A stretch of DNA of 6,109 nt from Rhodoferax sp. (GTDB taxonomy: Bacteria > Pseudomonadota > Gammaproteobacteria > Burkholderiales > Burkholderiaceae_C): contig JAIFMA010000051.1 in the NCBI GenBank assembly GCA_020048795.1, forward strand, positions 1 to 6,109. The letters are read 5' to 3'. The position numbers and the translations under genes are program-made. This document shows, one piece after another, positions 1-6,109 of this stretch. Within the stretch, counting starts at the first letter, position 1. The number at the start of each line of letters is the position of its first letter. Under the pieces are notes generated by a model. That model was not told the DNA's origin, did not search any database, and saw nothing but the letters and a program-made list of their open reading frames with translations.

Positions 1-965
1 CGGGTTGAATCGCGAAACTCGGTATCCAGGGTCTGGGCGCTTTGGCCCATCAGGGCACCAGATGTCCTGATGATGTCGAGCTTCTGGATGCTGCTCCAGC
101 CAGTCCAGGACACGTCGCCTAACAGTTGCACTTTATCCGACAGTTGGTGCGTGCCACTCAGAATAAACATGTCAGGCAGCTCCAGGTCAGCTTTGGCGTT
201 GCTGGAACGGGAAGCGTTGAGTGCTGCACTCTGACCGGTGATCTTGATGTCACCGCTGAGGTCATATTTGACCTTTGACCGGTAGGACACGCCCACTTTG
301 GTCGCCGGAGAAACCGCAAACAGTGCGCCGACATTCCAACCCACTGAATCACCAGTGAGGTTAAGCGCCAGGGGAGAAGCCGAAGTCACTGAACTGACCA
401 CAGCGACCTGTCTCAGGTACTCGGCCTCCAGGCGCTGCCAACTGACACCTGCACCCACCGATACCGAGTCATTGACCCTGTAAGCCACCGACGGATTGAT
501 GTTGTAGGTTTTGACATCGAACATGGTGGACTGGGCTGCACCGACCCAGGGGTTGTCATATTCGGTTTTCAAGCCAAAGGGTGCACCAACGCCGACGCCG
601 ACATACAAATCCTTGTTCAGAGCCCAAGACAAATAGCCATTGGGAATGAAGCCCCAGCCGCCGCCATCGCTGCCCGTGCCAGTGCCGGTCAGGAAGCCGA
701 CGCTTGACCCCTTGTCACTGAACTTGAAGCTGGTGCCCACCGCTGTCAGGCCAGTTGAAAACTCGCGGTCCTTGAGTTGTGTCATCCCCGCAGGGTTGAA
801 AAAAATGGTGCTGGCGTTTTCGGCCACAGCCGCAGAGCCGGCGAACGAGTTGCCCAAACCGCTGGCAGTTTGTTCAAACAACTGAAAACCCGCTGCTGAC
901 GCATTACCAGCCAGCAGGCTGATGATCAACGCAGGGAGCAGTTTCATGGGGGACGGGGCGTTCAT
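1..965 (-). CDS. fadL: FadL/OmpP1/TodX-family outer-membrane transport protein, 3' end cut by window
   Basis: A long-chain fatty acid or hydrocarbon channel of the outer membrane; 321 codons are visible and the frame is open to the window edge. Family members usually run to about 420-480 residues, so roughly the last quarter is missing. A signal peptide (residues 1-24, ending NASA) is followed by a mature N-terminus AGFQLFEQTASGLGNSFAG, the family hallmark. Other family signatures are FFNPAGM (55-61), GVGAPFGLKTEYDNPWVG (about 125-142) and INPSVAYRVND (156-166). The remainder alternates in beta-barrel fashion. The ATG at 965 has AAGGA six bases upstream; a second in-frame ATG at 947 (MKLLPALII) would also give a good signal peptide but lacks a visible ribosome site. 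The gene lies 47 nt after the lipase gene, which suggests co-transcription. The family call is firm. The substrate is not determined: fatty acids are likely from the neighbour, but aromatic hydrocarbons are also carried by this family. Confidence 0.93.
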   Translation of the reverse strand, partial: MNAPSPMKLLPALIISLLAGNASAAGFQLFEQTASGLGNSFAGSAAVAENASTIFFNPAGMTQLKDREFSTGLTAVGTSFKFSDKGSSVGFLTGTGTGSDGGGWGFIPNGYLSWALNKDLYVGVGVGAPFGLKTEYDNPWVGAAQSTMFDVKTYNINPSVAYRVNDSVSVGAGVSWQRLEAEYLRQVAVVSSVTSASPLALNLTGDSVGWNVGALFAVSPATKVGVSYRSKVKYDLSGDIKITGQSAALNASRSSNAKADLELPDMFILSGTHQLSDKVQLLGDVSWTGWSSIQKLDIIRTSGALMGQSAQTLDTEFRDST

Positions 966-971
966 TGGATT

Positions 972-976
972 TCCTT
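972..976 (-). promoter_or_regulatory. Ribosome binding site of the fadL-like gene
   Basis: Reads AAGGA on the minus strand, six bases before the ATG at 965. It decides for this start over the in-frame ATG at 947, which has no purine-rich element at a useful distance. Confidence 0.7.
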
Positions 977-1012
977 ATTAAATATGGCAGGCTTCGCTTG
1001 ACTATGAGCGAC

Positions 1013-2560
1013 CTAGAACTGACTGAAAAAACCGCGCGCGGCAGCATTGCAGAAGGGCGGCACCAGGCTTCCGTGGTAGGCGGTCGTCACCGCAGTTGCG
1101 GCATTGGCACCAGCCGAGGCGATGAGGGCGGCTTTTTGCTGGGCAAAACCCGCCTTGGCGGCATAGAACGGATTGGTAGCGCCTGGTGTGCCCGGGTCAG
1201 AGTCCACATCCAGCACGGTCACCAAGCGTGCCGTCACTTGCGGGGCCCACAGGGTAGCCATCAGTTGGGTGTTAACACTGTAAAAAACCGTGGGGTCTGC
1301 ATTGCCACCACACAGTAGCGTGGGTGTTGCCGGCCCGGTCCAACCACCACGCAGATCGTTGGCCTTGGCGGCGATACGAATCTTGTTCAAGGGGTTGGCT
1401 GCGGGCATGGCGGTGGTTGGGCTTGGCACGGCACCGTCCGGATTGGCCATGGCATCTGACAGGTAAGCCAGGCGTGCGCTGTTGTTGATCAGATTGCTGG
1501 TGCCAAAGCCCATGGCAAAAAGGGCATCCGTGGCGCCGGTACCGGTGGGGGGTGTGATGCCCGCGAAAGGCGCAGCAGGTGGCGTACTGCTGAACAAGGT
1601 CGTTTGCGGCAGCTTGCCGCTGCTGTAAACCGATGTGAAATCGTAGGCACCCGGCACCAGGGATTCGATGCCCGTGGCGTAACTGCTTTCATACAGATCC
1701 GCGGGCGTGGTGTAAATGTTGCCGTAGGCTTTCTGGAAGCTGTTGGTCGCCAGCGGTGCAAAAGCCGTCGAACCCAGCGCCACGTTGCCGTAGAAGATAG
1801 CATCCAGGTAGGCTGCCAGGGCATAGGGTCCTGACATGGGGGCTGAGGCGGTGACTGGCGTGCCGGCAAGCTGTAGCGCACGTTGGGTCGCCATCGCCAC
1901 AAAACCGCCTTGCGAATAACCGGTGACAAACAGCTTGGCGCTGGCCTTGCCCGCCGGCAAGGCGGACTTGGCGGCGGCCAGGGCATCGATCATGTCTTTG
2001 GACTGCTGCTCGGCGTTCACATAGGGGTGGTAACCCAAAGAGGAACTGTCATAACCGGCGTAATTGGGTGCCACCACGATATAACCCTGCGCGGCGTACA
2101 TGGCGGCCAGCAGCACGGATTCGGAATTGGCCGGATTGGTGTCATCGGCGAACTCCGCCAGGTTGTAGCGTTTGGTGATGTTGGTGCCATGGGCATACAA
2201 CACGATGGGCCTGGCACCCGTGCATTTTGGATCTGAACCCGTTGGCACCATCAGTGCCCCGGATGCATCGGTTTTTTCACCGGCACCACCCACCGTGCCA
2301 TATTTGATGTAGAGAATATCGACACCACAAACGGGTGCACCGGTCAGTTGCAGCAGGCTTTGACCCGATGCCTTGGCGTTCAGGGAGGTCGTGAAACTCG
2401 CTGCGGTCAGTGAATAAATAGCCGCCGGCGGGTTCTGCATCAATTGCCCGCGTGCCGGGCTGGCAACCTGGGTTCCAAACGGGTCCCCGCCACCACCGCC
2501 ACAAGCCGCCACCAGCAGTGCTGCACCCAGCGCTGCCCCAAGTAGTTTCAATTGCCTCAT
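1013..2560 (-). CDS. Lipoprotein alpha/beta hydrolase, secreted-lipase type
   Basis: A 515-residue predicted esterase/lipase anchored in the envelope. Residues 1-20 form a lipoprotein signal with lipobox LVAAC, acylated at Cys20. A run of glycines follows; Gly at +2 predicts outer-membrane sorting. The alpha/beta-hydrolase fold shows an oxyanion-type YAHGT (122-126), APNYAGYD (164-171) and the nucleophile elbow GYSQGG with Ser216. The likely acid is Asp422 in CGGNADP, a good fit for the late Asp loop, and the likely base is His496 in AYHG near the C-terminus. Four cysteines outside the lipobox (78, 113, 417, 504) could form disulfides in an exported protein. The order and length resemble the secretory lipase (LIP) family and related prolyl-oligopeptidase-like hydrolases; polyester or other ester substrates cannot be excluded. 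GGAG lies seven bases before the ATG. The fadL-like gene follows 47 nt later, so a role in releasing fatty acids for uptake is a reasonable inference. Confidence 0.85.
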   Translation of the reverse strand: MRQLKLLGAALGAALLVAACGGGGGDPFGTQVASPARGQLMQNPPAAIYSLTAASFTTSLNAKASGQSLLQLTGAPVCGVDILYIKYGTVGGAGEKTDASGALMVPTGSDPKCTGARPIVLYAHGTNITKRYNLAEFADDTNPANSESVLLAAMYAAQGYIVVAPNYAGYDSSSLGYHPYVNAEQQSKDMIDALAAAKSALPAGKASAKLFVTGYSQGGFVAMATQRALQLAGTPVTASAPMSGPYALAAYLDAIFYGNVALGSTAFAPLATNSFQKAYGNIYTTPADLYESSYATGIESLVPGAYDFTSVYSSGKLPQTTLFSSTPPAAPFAGITPPTGTGATDALFAMGFGTSNLINNSARLAYLSDAMANPDGAVPSPTTAMPAANPLNKIRIAAKANDLRGGWTGPATPTLLCGGNADPTVFYSVNTQLMATLWAPQVTARLVTVLDVDSDPGTPGATNPFYAAKAGFAQQKAALIASAGANAATAVTTAYHGSLVPPFCNAAARGFFSQF

Positions 2561-2567
2561 CCATACA

Positions 2568-2571
2568 CTCC
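2568..2571 (-). promoter_or_regulatory. Ribosome binding site of the lipase gene
   Basis: GGAG on the minus strand, seven bases before the ATG at 2560. It supports this start, whose product begins directly with a well-formed lipoprotein signal peptide. An out-of-frame ATG at 2565 sits between the two and leads only to a shadow reading frame. Confidence 0.7.
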
Positions 2572-2628
2572 AAAAATTAAAAGAACGACCGTACTATTTC
2601 AAAAATGAATGTTACTGGTGGATGCACC

Positions 2629-2653
2629 TTGCGGGAATCGGGAAAACCCGCAA
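2629..2653 (-). other. Inverted repeat in the SemiSWEET-lipase gap (possible weak terminator or attenuator)
   Basis: The arms TTGCGGG and CCCGCAA (seven perfect pairs) enclose an 11-base loop. A competing smaller hairpin, CGGG-TTTT-CCCG on the minus strand (2639-2650), shares the right arm. The repeat begins 11 bases past the SemiSWEET stop codon, where a transcription end could lie. No T-run follows on the minus strand, so it is not a standard intrinsic terminator. It may only be an mRNA 3'-end stabiliser or chance. Confidence 0.35.
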
Positions 2654-2664
2654 ACGCCTGAGAT

Positions 2665-2919
2665 TCAGCGGTAGCGCAGCTTCATCGCCAGAATCGTCCC
2701 CGCCAGTGTCAGGGTGATGGCATTGGCCACCACAATCGGCCAGGCTTGCAGCAGCAGCCCGTAAATCAGCCAGGCGGCGACCCCCGTCGTGAACACGCTG
2801 TACATGCCCAGCGAGATGCCACTCACATCCTTGGTGGTGAAAGTGTGCCAGGCCTGGGGCAGAAAACTGGCCGTGGTCAGGACGGCGGCCAGTGCGCCGA
2901 TGAAATCAGTCAAAGTCAT
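2665..2919 (-). CDS. SemiSWEET / PQ-loop (MtN3-type) half-transporter
   Basis: A small inner-membrane protein of 84 residues with three predicted helices (about 6-24, 36-55, 60-80), the size and layout of bacterial SemiSWEET sugar transporters, which work as homodimers. The PQ motif is at Pro21-Gln22 (SFLPQA), followed by the conserved loop TKDVSGISLGMY (29-40). Trp50 and Asn66, 16 residues apart, match the Trp/Asn pair that lines the sugar pocket in characterised SemiSWEETs. The basic tail KLRYR fits a cytoplasmic C-terminus. The start MTLTDFIG is chosen by similarity to family N-termini; it lacks a clear ribosome site. The in-frame ATG at 2955 would add 12 residues and overlap the dacB stop as TGATG, so coupled translation from there is a real alternative. 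The sugar, if any, cannot be told from sequence. Confidence 0.85.
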   Translation of the reverse strand: MTLTDFIGALAAVLTTASFLPQAWHTFTTKDVSGISLGMYSVFTTGVAAWLIYGLLLQAWPIVVANAITLTLAGTILAMKLRYR

Positions 2920-2954
2920 AGTGAGCGTGGTGTGCAGAGCATGCCGATCCGGCA

Positions 2955-4460
2955 TCAGGGTGCAGCATTGTCGCTGACCGCCCATTGCACCAGGGCATCG
3001 AGCGCCGGGCGTGCCTCTAACGCATTGGCATGGTTGACCAAAGCCACCAGGCACCAGCGCCGGCCACTGGCGGCATGCACATAACCGGCCAGTGCCATGA
3101 CATCGCGCAGACTGCCGGTTTTCAGGTGGGCACTGGCCGGACTGGCGCGGCTGCGCCTGAGGGTGCCATCCACACCCACAATCGGCAACGACGACATCAA
3201 CTCGGGCATGTTGGCTGAGGCATAGGCCACCTGTAGCAGCCGGGTCAGCCCCTGGGCGCTGATGCGCGACTGGCGCGACAGCCCGGAGCCGTTGTCAATC
3301 ACCAGGGCATCGGCCGGGCTGATACGCTGCTGCCACCAGCGCCGCAGCACCTCGCGGGCCATGTCGGGGGTGATCGGCTGGCGTGGCGCCGCAGAGGCCC
3401 AGGCGGCCCCATCGCCGACACTTTGCCGGGGCAGCGCCAGGCTGAAAAATACCTGCTGCGCCATCACGTTATTGCTGAACTTGTTGATGTCACGCACCAC
3501 CTCCAGCAGCGTGGGGCTGACCAGCTCGAAAGTCGCCGGCGAGGCGGGCGCGGTGCCGTCACGCACCCGACCGCTCAACTGCCCGCCCATGCCACGCCAC
3601 AGCGCCTCAAGGCTGCGGGCGTTGTAGCTGGCGGGGTCGATATAGGCCACCGGCCAGGTTTTTTCGCCACAACTGGCCGCGTAACTGCCGGCAAACAACA
3701 CGCGTGCCGGGTCGGCAAAGTCTGCCTTGAGCGCGGCGCGGTAGTCACCGCAGGCGACGTTTTTGCCAGCCGTCAACGGTACGCTGGCGGGCAACTGCAC
3801 CCCGGCCAGGGCCACGTCGTAGCGCACCCGCGCCACACCGGCTGCCGGGTCAGGCAGAAAAGTCATGGCCACCGACTTGAAATTGAACAGCAAAGCATCG
3901 GGTGCCACGTTGTAGGGGCGCAGCGGCTCCCCATCAAAGTCGGCCGGCCCCGACTCAGGTGGCGCAAAGGCCTGGTGGTCGAGCACGATGTCGCCGTCGA
4001 TGTGCCGCACGCCCATGCCCTGCACCCGCTGCAGCAGCAGCCACAAACGTTCGGGCACCAGTTTGGGGTCACCCTGCCCCTGAATCACCAGATTGCCCTT
4101 GAGCACCCCGTCATGCAAGCGGCCGTCCAGCCACACCGGAGTGCGCCAGGTGTAGGCCGGGCCCAGCAGGTCCAGCGCCGCGTAGGTGGTCACCAGTTTC
4201 AGGGTAGAGGCCGGGTTCATCGCCACATCCGGGCGGTGACTCAGCCGTGGCACCGTCTTGCCCTCGGCATCGGCCACCAGCAGGCTGACCGCGTCCAGCG
4301 GAATCTGCGCCCGCGCCAGGGCCGCGCTGACGGTTGGTGGCAGCGCCTGCGCCAATGCCGCATGGCCTGTCAACCAGGCTCCGGCCCACAACGCCATCCA
4401 CCGCAGCCGACCCCAGCGCAGTTCGGCAGATCGGCTTGCCCACCTTAGCTTGTACGCCAC
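2955..4460 (-). CDS. dacB: D-alanyl-D-alanine carboxypeptidase/endopeptidase (PBP4 type, peptidase S13)
   Basis: A periplasmic penicillin-binding protein of 501 residues that trims D-Ala from peptidoglycan stem peptides and cuts cross-links; family members run about 450-500. All three active-site motifs are present: SxxK as STLK (Ser85-Lys88), SxN as SNN (329-331) and KTG (447-449). Family blocks MNPAST, GDPKL, FSNNVMAQ, DNGSGLSR and VGVDGTL flank them. The stretch between SxxK and SxN is long, as expected for the S13 inserted domains. An Arg-rich n-region followed by WMALWAGAWLTGHAALAQ forms the export signal. The GTG at 4460 is chosen because AAGGAAG lies just upstream and the gap to the cyclase stop is only 28 nt; the ATG at 4397 would give a shorter, classic signal peptide of about 17 residues but has a poor ribosome site. 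The frame is open further upstream into the cyclase gene, which is not believed coding. Translation probably follows that of the cyclase. Confidence 0.93.
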   Translation of the reverse strand: MAYKLRWASRSAELRWGRLRWMALWAGAWLTGHAALAQALPPTVSAALARAQIPLDAVSLLVADAEGKTVPRLSHRPDVAMNPASTLKLVTTYAALDLLGPAYTWRTPVWLDGRLHDGVLKGNLVIQGQGDPKLVPERLWLLLQRVQGMGVRHIDGDIVLDHQAFAPPESGPADFDGEPLRPYNVAPDALLFNFKSVAMTFLPDPAAGVARVRYDVALAGVQLPASVPLTAGKNVACGDYRAALKADFADPARVLFAGSYAASCGEKTWPVAYIDPASYNARSLEALWRGMGGQLSGRVRDGTAPASPATFELVSPTLLEVVRDINKFSNNVMAQQVFFSLALPRQSVGDGAAWASAAPRQPITPDMAREVLRRWWQQRISPADALVIDNGSGLSRQSRISAQGLTRLLQVAYASANMPELMSSLPIVGVDGTLRRSRASPASAHLKTGSLRDVMALAGYVHAASGRRWCLVALVNHANALEARPALDALVQWAVSDNAAP

Positions 4461-4463
4461 ATA

Positions 4464-4470
4464 CTTCCTT
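4464..4470 (-). promoter_or_regulatory. Ribosome binding site deciding the dacB GTG start
   Basis: AAGGAAG on the minus strand; its AAGGA core is five bases before GTG at 4460. An ATG at 4462 overlaps this GTG by one base-step in another frame and would give only five codons before TAA, so the GTG is taken as the real start. Confidence 0.6.
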
Positions 4471-4488
4471 GGTTTGTACCGGGTTGAG

Positions 4489-6109
4489 CTACAGCTTGTC
4501 CAGCGAAAGCGCCGCGCTCCACGCGTCGCCAGGCCCGGCTGTGCGTTCGGTGTCGATACGCTGCAAAAACCGCAAGGCCGCCAGGTCACCCGGTTTGTGC
4601 ACCAGCAGTTGCGCAAAAGCGGCGGCACTGTCGTCCCAGCGCCGTTGCCCGAAACTCGCCACCCCGGTCGCGCTCAGCGATGCCAGCACCGCATCGCGGC
4701 ACGGCGTGAACACCTTGACCGGCTCGCTCTTGCCTTTGACGATGACCGTGTCGAGGTGGCGCAGGGCCACCTCTTCGGGCAGCCCAAGCGCGCTGGCTTC
4801 GGACAGCAAAATGCCGCTGCCAAACGCCTTATTGGCCCCTTCCAGCCGCGCCGCCAGGTTGACCGCGTCCCCAATGGCGGTATAGGAAAAGCGCGAGCGT
4901 GAACCCACATTGCCCACCACCACCCGGCCGGTGTGAACCCCAATACGCATGCTGATGCTGGGCAAGCCGCGCGACACCAGTTGCTCGGTCAGCCCCTGCA
5001 TGGCCTGCTGCATGTCGATGGCGGCGCGCACCGCATGTTCGGCGTGCTGCGCATCGGGCAGCGGTGCGCCCCAGAAGGCCATCACTGCATCACCAATAAA
5101 CTTGTCCACCGTGCCACCATAACGGTGGATGATGGCGGTCATCACATTGAAGTACTCGGTCAACACCTCGACGGTCTCGGGTGCCGACAGACGCTCCGAC
5201 ATGGCGGTGAAATTGGCCAGATCGGTAAACATCAGGGTCAGCTCGCGCACTTCGCCACCGAGTTTCAGCAATTCGGGGTTTTCCACCAGGCGCGACACCA
5301 CCTCGGGCGGAACATATTGCGAAAACATCATGCGCGTTTGTGTCGCCCGCCGACGCGTGACCAGATAGTTCAGCAGCAGGCCGGCACCATACAGGGTGAC
5401 GACCGTCAGCACCGGCAGCAGCGGGGCCAGCCAGACCCGTTGTGCGGCAAACAGCCACAGTGACAACAGCAAGACACCCGCGGCCAGACCGGCCGTCAAG
5501 GCTGCCATCACCCCCGGGTGCAGCCGCCCGGACAAGCCCGCCAGCACCAGGGCCAGCGTCAGCACCAGGGCTAGCTGCCAGTGCTGCTCCAGGCTGCGGA
5601 TGCCGCCACCCTGCATCAGGTTGGCCAGCAAATTGGCCTGGAGTTCTACCCCCGGAAACAGCCGATCCTCATGATCCAACACCGCAAAAGGCGAATTGAA
5701 CATGTCGGCCTGTGACTTGCCGAGCTCGCTGGCGGTGCGTACCGAGCGGCCAATCAGCACGATCTTGTCCTTGAAAAACCCCGCCGGCAGCAGGCCCGGC
5801 TCCAGCGCCTGGTAATAAGAGCGGGTGTCAAAGGTACCGCGTGTGCCGGCGTAGCCAATCAGATCCGCCTCATGCTGCGGCAACGGTTGCAGTGCGACCC
5901 CGCCGGCAGCAGCAGCCAGCCGGGCTGCCAGGGTATCGTCGCCAGTTTGGCGGCGGCGCACCACAAAATCATCATCGGGCGTAACCCGGGTTTGCCCGGG
6001 CGTGGCACCGGCTTGCAGCAACAGGTCCAGCGGCGGCACCTCGGTCCACAGCGAGGCATTGCCACTTTCGGTCAGCTCGCGCAGCGCCGCCAGCACCACG
6101 GGCGGCGCA
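4489..6109 (-). CDS. CHASE2-domain membrane adenylate cyclase (class III), 5' end cut by window
   Basis: Makes cAMP from ATP; numbering is from the GTG codon at 6099, which is internal, as the frame is open to the window edge. Residues 1-165 are the C-terminal part of an extracytoplasmic CHASE2 sensor (KIVLIGRSV at 112-120, FPGVELQANLLANL at 148-161). Three membrane helices follow (about 174-190, 196-218, 224-247), then a basic stop and a short linker MFSQYVPPEVVSRL. The class III catalytic domain spans about 285-465: metal-binding Asp293 (FTDLANFT) and Asp337 (KFIGDAVMAFWG), purine-reading Lys333, Thr407 in the YTAIGDAVN block, transition-state residues Asn414 and Arg418. Lys plus Thr indicates an adenylate cyclase of subclass IIIb rather than a guanylate cyclase. 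A C-terminal tail of about 70 residues (WDDSAAAFAQLL, FLQRI) looks helical and TPR-like. The first part of CHASE2 and any N-terminal helix lie outside the window. The dacB gene begins 28 nt downstream. Confidence 0.93.
   Translation of the reverse strand, partial: APPVVLAALRELTESGNASLWTEVPPLDLLLQAGATPGQTRVTPDDDFVVRRRQTGDDTLAARLAAAAGGVALQPLPQHEADLIGYAGTRGTFDTRSYYQALEPGLLPAGFFKDKIVLIGRSVRTASELGKSQADMFNSPFAVLDHEDRLFPGVELQANLLANLMQGGGIRSLEQHWQLALVLTLALVLAGLSGRLHPGVMAALTAGLAAGVLLLSLWLFAAQRVWLAPLLPVLTVVTLYGAGLLLNYLVTRRRATQTRMMFSQYVPPEVVSRLVENPELLKLGGEVRELTLMFTDLANFTAMSERLSAPETVEVLTEYFNVMTAIIHRYGGTVDKFIGDAVMAFWGAPLPDAQHAEHAVRAAIDMQQAMQGLTEQLVSRGLPSISMRIGVHTGRVVVGNVGSRSRFSYTAIGDAVNLAARLEGANKAFGSGILLSEASALGLPEEVALRHLDTVIVKGKSEPVKVFTPCRDAVLASLSATGVASFGQRRWDDSAAAFAQLLVHKPGDLAALRFLQRIDTERTAGPGDAWSAALSLDKL

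Noticed and set aside
970..1006. A promoter directly before fadL (TAGTCA and TTTAAT about 16 bases apart, minus strand)
   Set aside because: The -10-like element runs into the ribosome site, so transcription could not start upstream of it; co-transcription with the lipase gene is simpler.
1883..2236. A plus-strand frame with a His/Gly-rich product opposite the lipase
   Set aside because: It is the mirror of the lipase coding frame; low complexity and no family resemblance.
2574..2608. A sigma70-like promoter for the lipase (TTGAAA, then TTTAAT after about 15 bases, minus strand)
   Set aside because: The spacing is short and the predicted transcript start would fall in or after the ribosome site, leaving no usable leader.
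2920..3054. Upstream extension of the SemiSWEET frame to 3054
   Set aside because: It would overlap the dacB KTG-side coding region by about 100 bases and add residues unlike any SemiSWEET; only the ATG at 2955 remains a credible alternative.
3423..4448. A 341-codon open frame on the plus strand opposite dacB
   Set aside because: It is antisense to a gene with all PBP4 motifs; its product is rich in His, Gln, Arg and Gly with no recognisable domain, as expected for the mirror of GC-rich coding DNA.
4461..4628. Upstream extension of dacB to 4628, giving 557 residues
   Set aside because: The added 56 residues overlap the cyclase C-terminus, are rich in Cys, Arg and Trp, and would bury the signal peptide.
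4258..4902. A 214-codon plus-strand open frame spanning the cyclase-dacB junction
   Set aside because: It lies antisense to two well-supported genes, shows no domain and has no convincing ribosome site.

Overview
The window looks like a chromosomal piece of a GC-rich Gram-negative bacterium. The best guess is a betaproteobacterium of the Burkholderiales, near Comamonadaceae (Rhodoferax/Polaromonas-like). This rests on an outer-membrane FadL porin, a Gly-rich OM-type lipoprotein, a periplasmic PBP4, the codon style and the gene types. It is an inference, not a database match. I see no mobile element, CRISPR array, tRNA or rRNA.

All five protein genes lie on the minus strand, so transcription runs from high to low coordinates. 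In that order they are: (i) a 5'-truncated CHASE2-type membrane class III adenylate cyclase (6109 to 4489); (ii) a dacB/PBP4-type D-Ala-D-Ala carboxypeptidase/endopeptidase (4460 to 2955, GTG start with a strong Shine-Dalgarno); (iii) a SemiSWEET/PQ-loop half-transporter (about 2919 to 2665, possibly starting at 2955 and overlapping the dacB stop as TGATG); (iv) a lipoprotein alpha/beta hydrolase of secreted-lipase type (2560 to 1013); (v) the N-terminal three-quarters of a FadL/OmpP1-family outer-membrane fatty-acid/hydrocarbon channel (965 to beyond position 1).

Gaps are 28 nt (cyclase-dacB), overlap or 35 nt (dacB-SemiSWEET), 104 nt (SemiSWEET-lipase) and 47 nt (lipase-fadL). The first three genes and the last two therefore look like two co-transcribed groups, possibly one long unit. 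The 104-nt gap holds a small inverted repeat but no clear promoter or U-tract terminator.

The clearest functional pairing is lipase plus FadL: a cell-surface or periplasmic esterase could release fatty acids or other hydrophobic products, and the next gene supplies an outer-membrane channel to take them in. The cyclase, PBP4 and SemiSWEET group has no obvious shared pathway. Nothing here is clearly a novel system; the points worth a second look are start-site choices, the lipase-FadL pair and the SemiSWEET neighbourhood.
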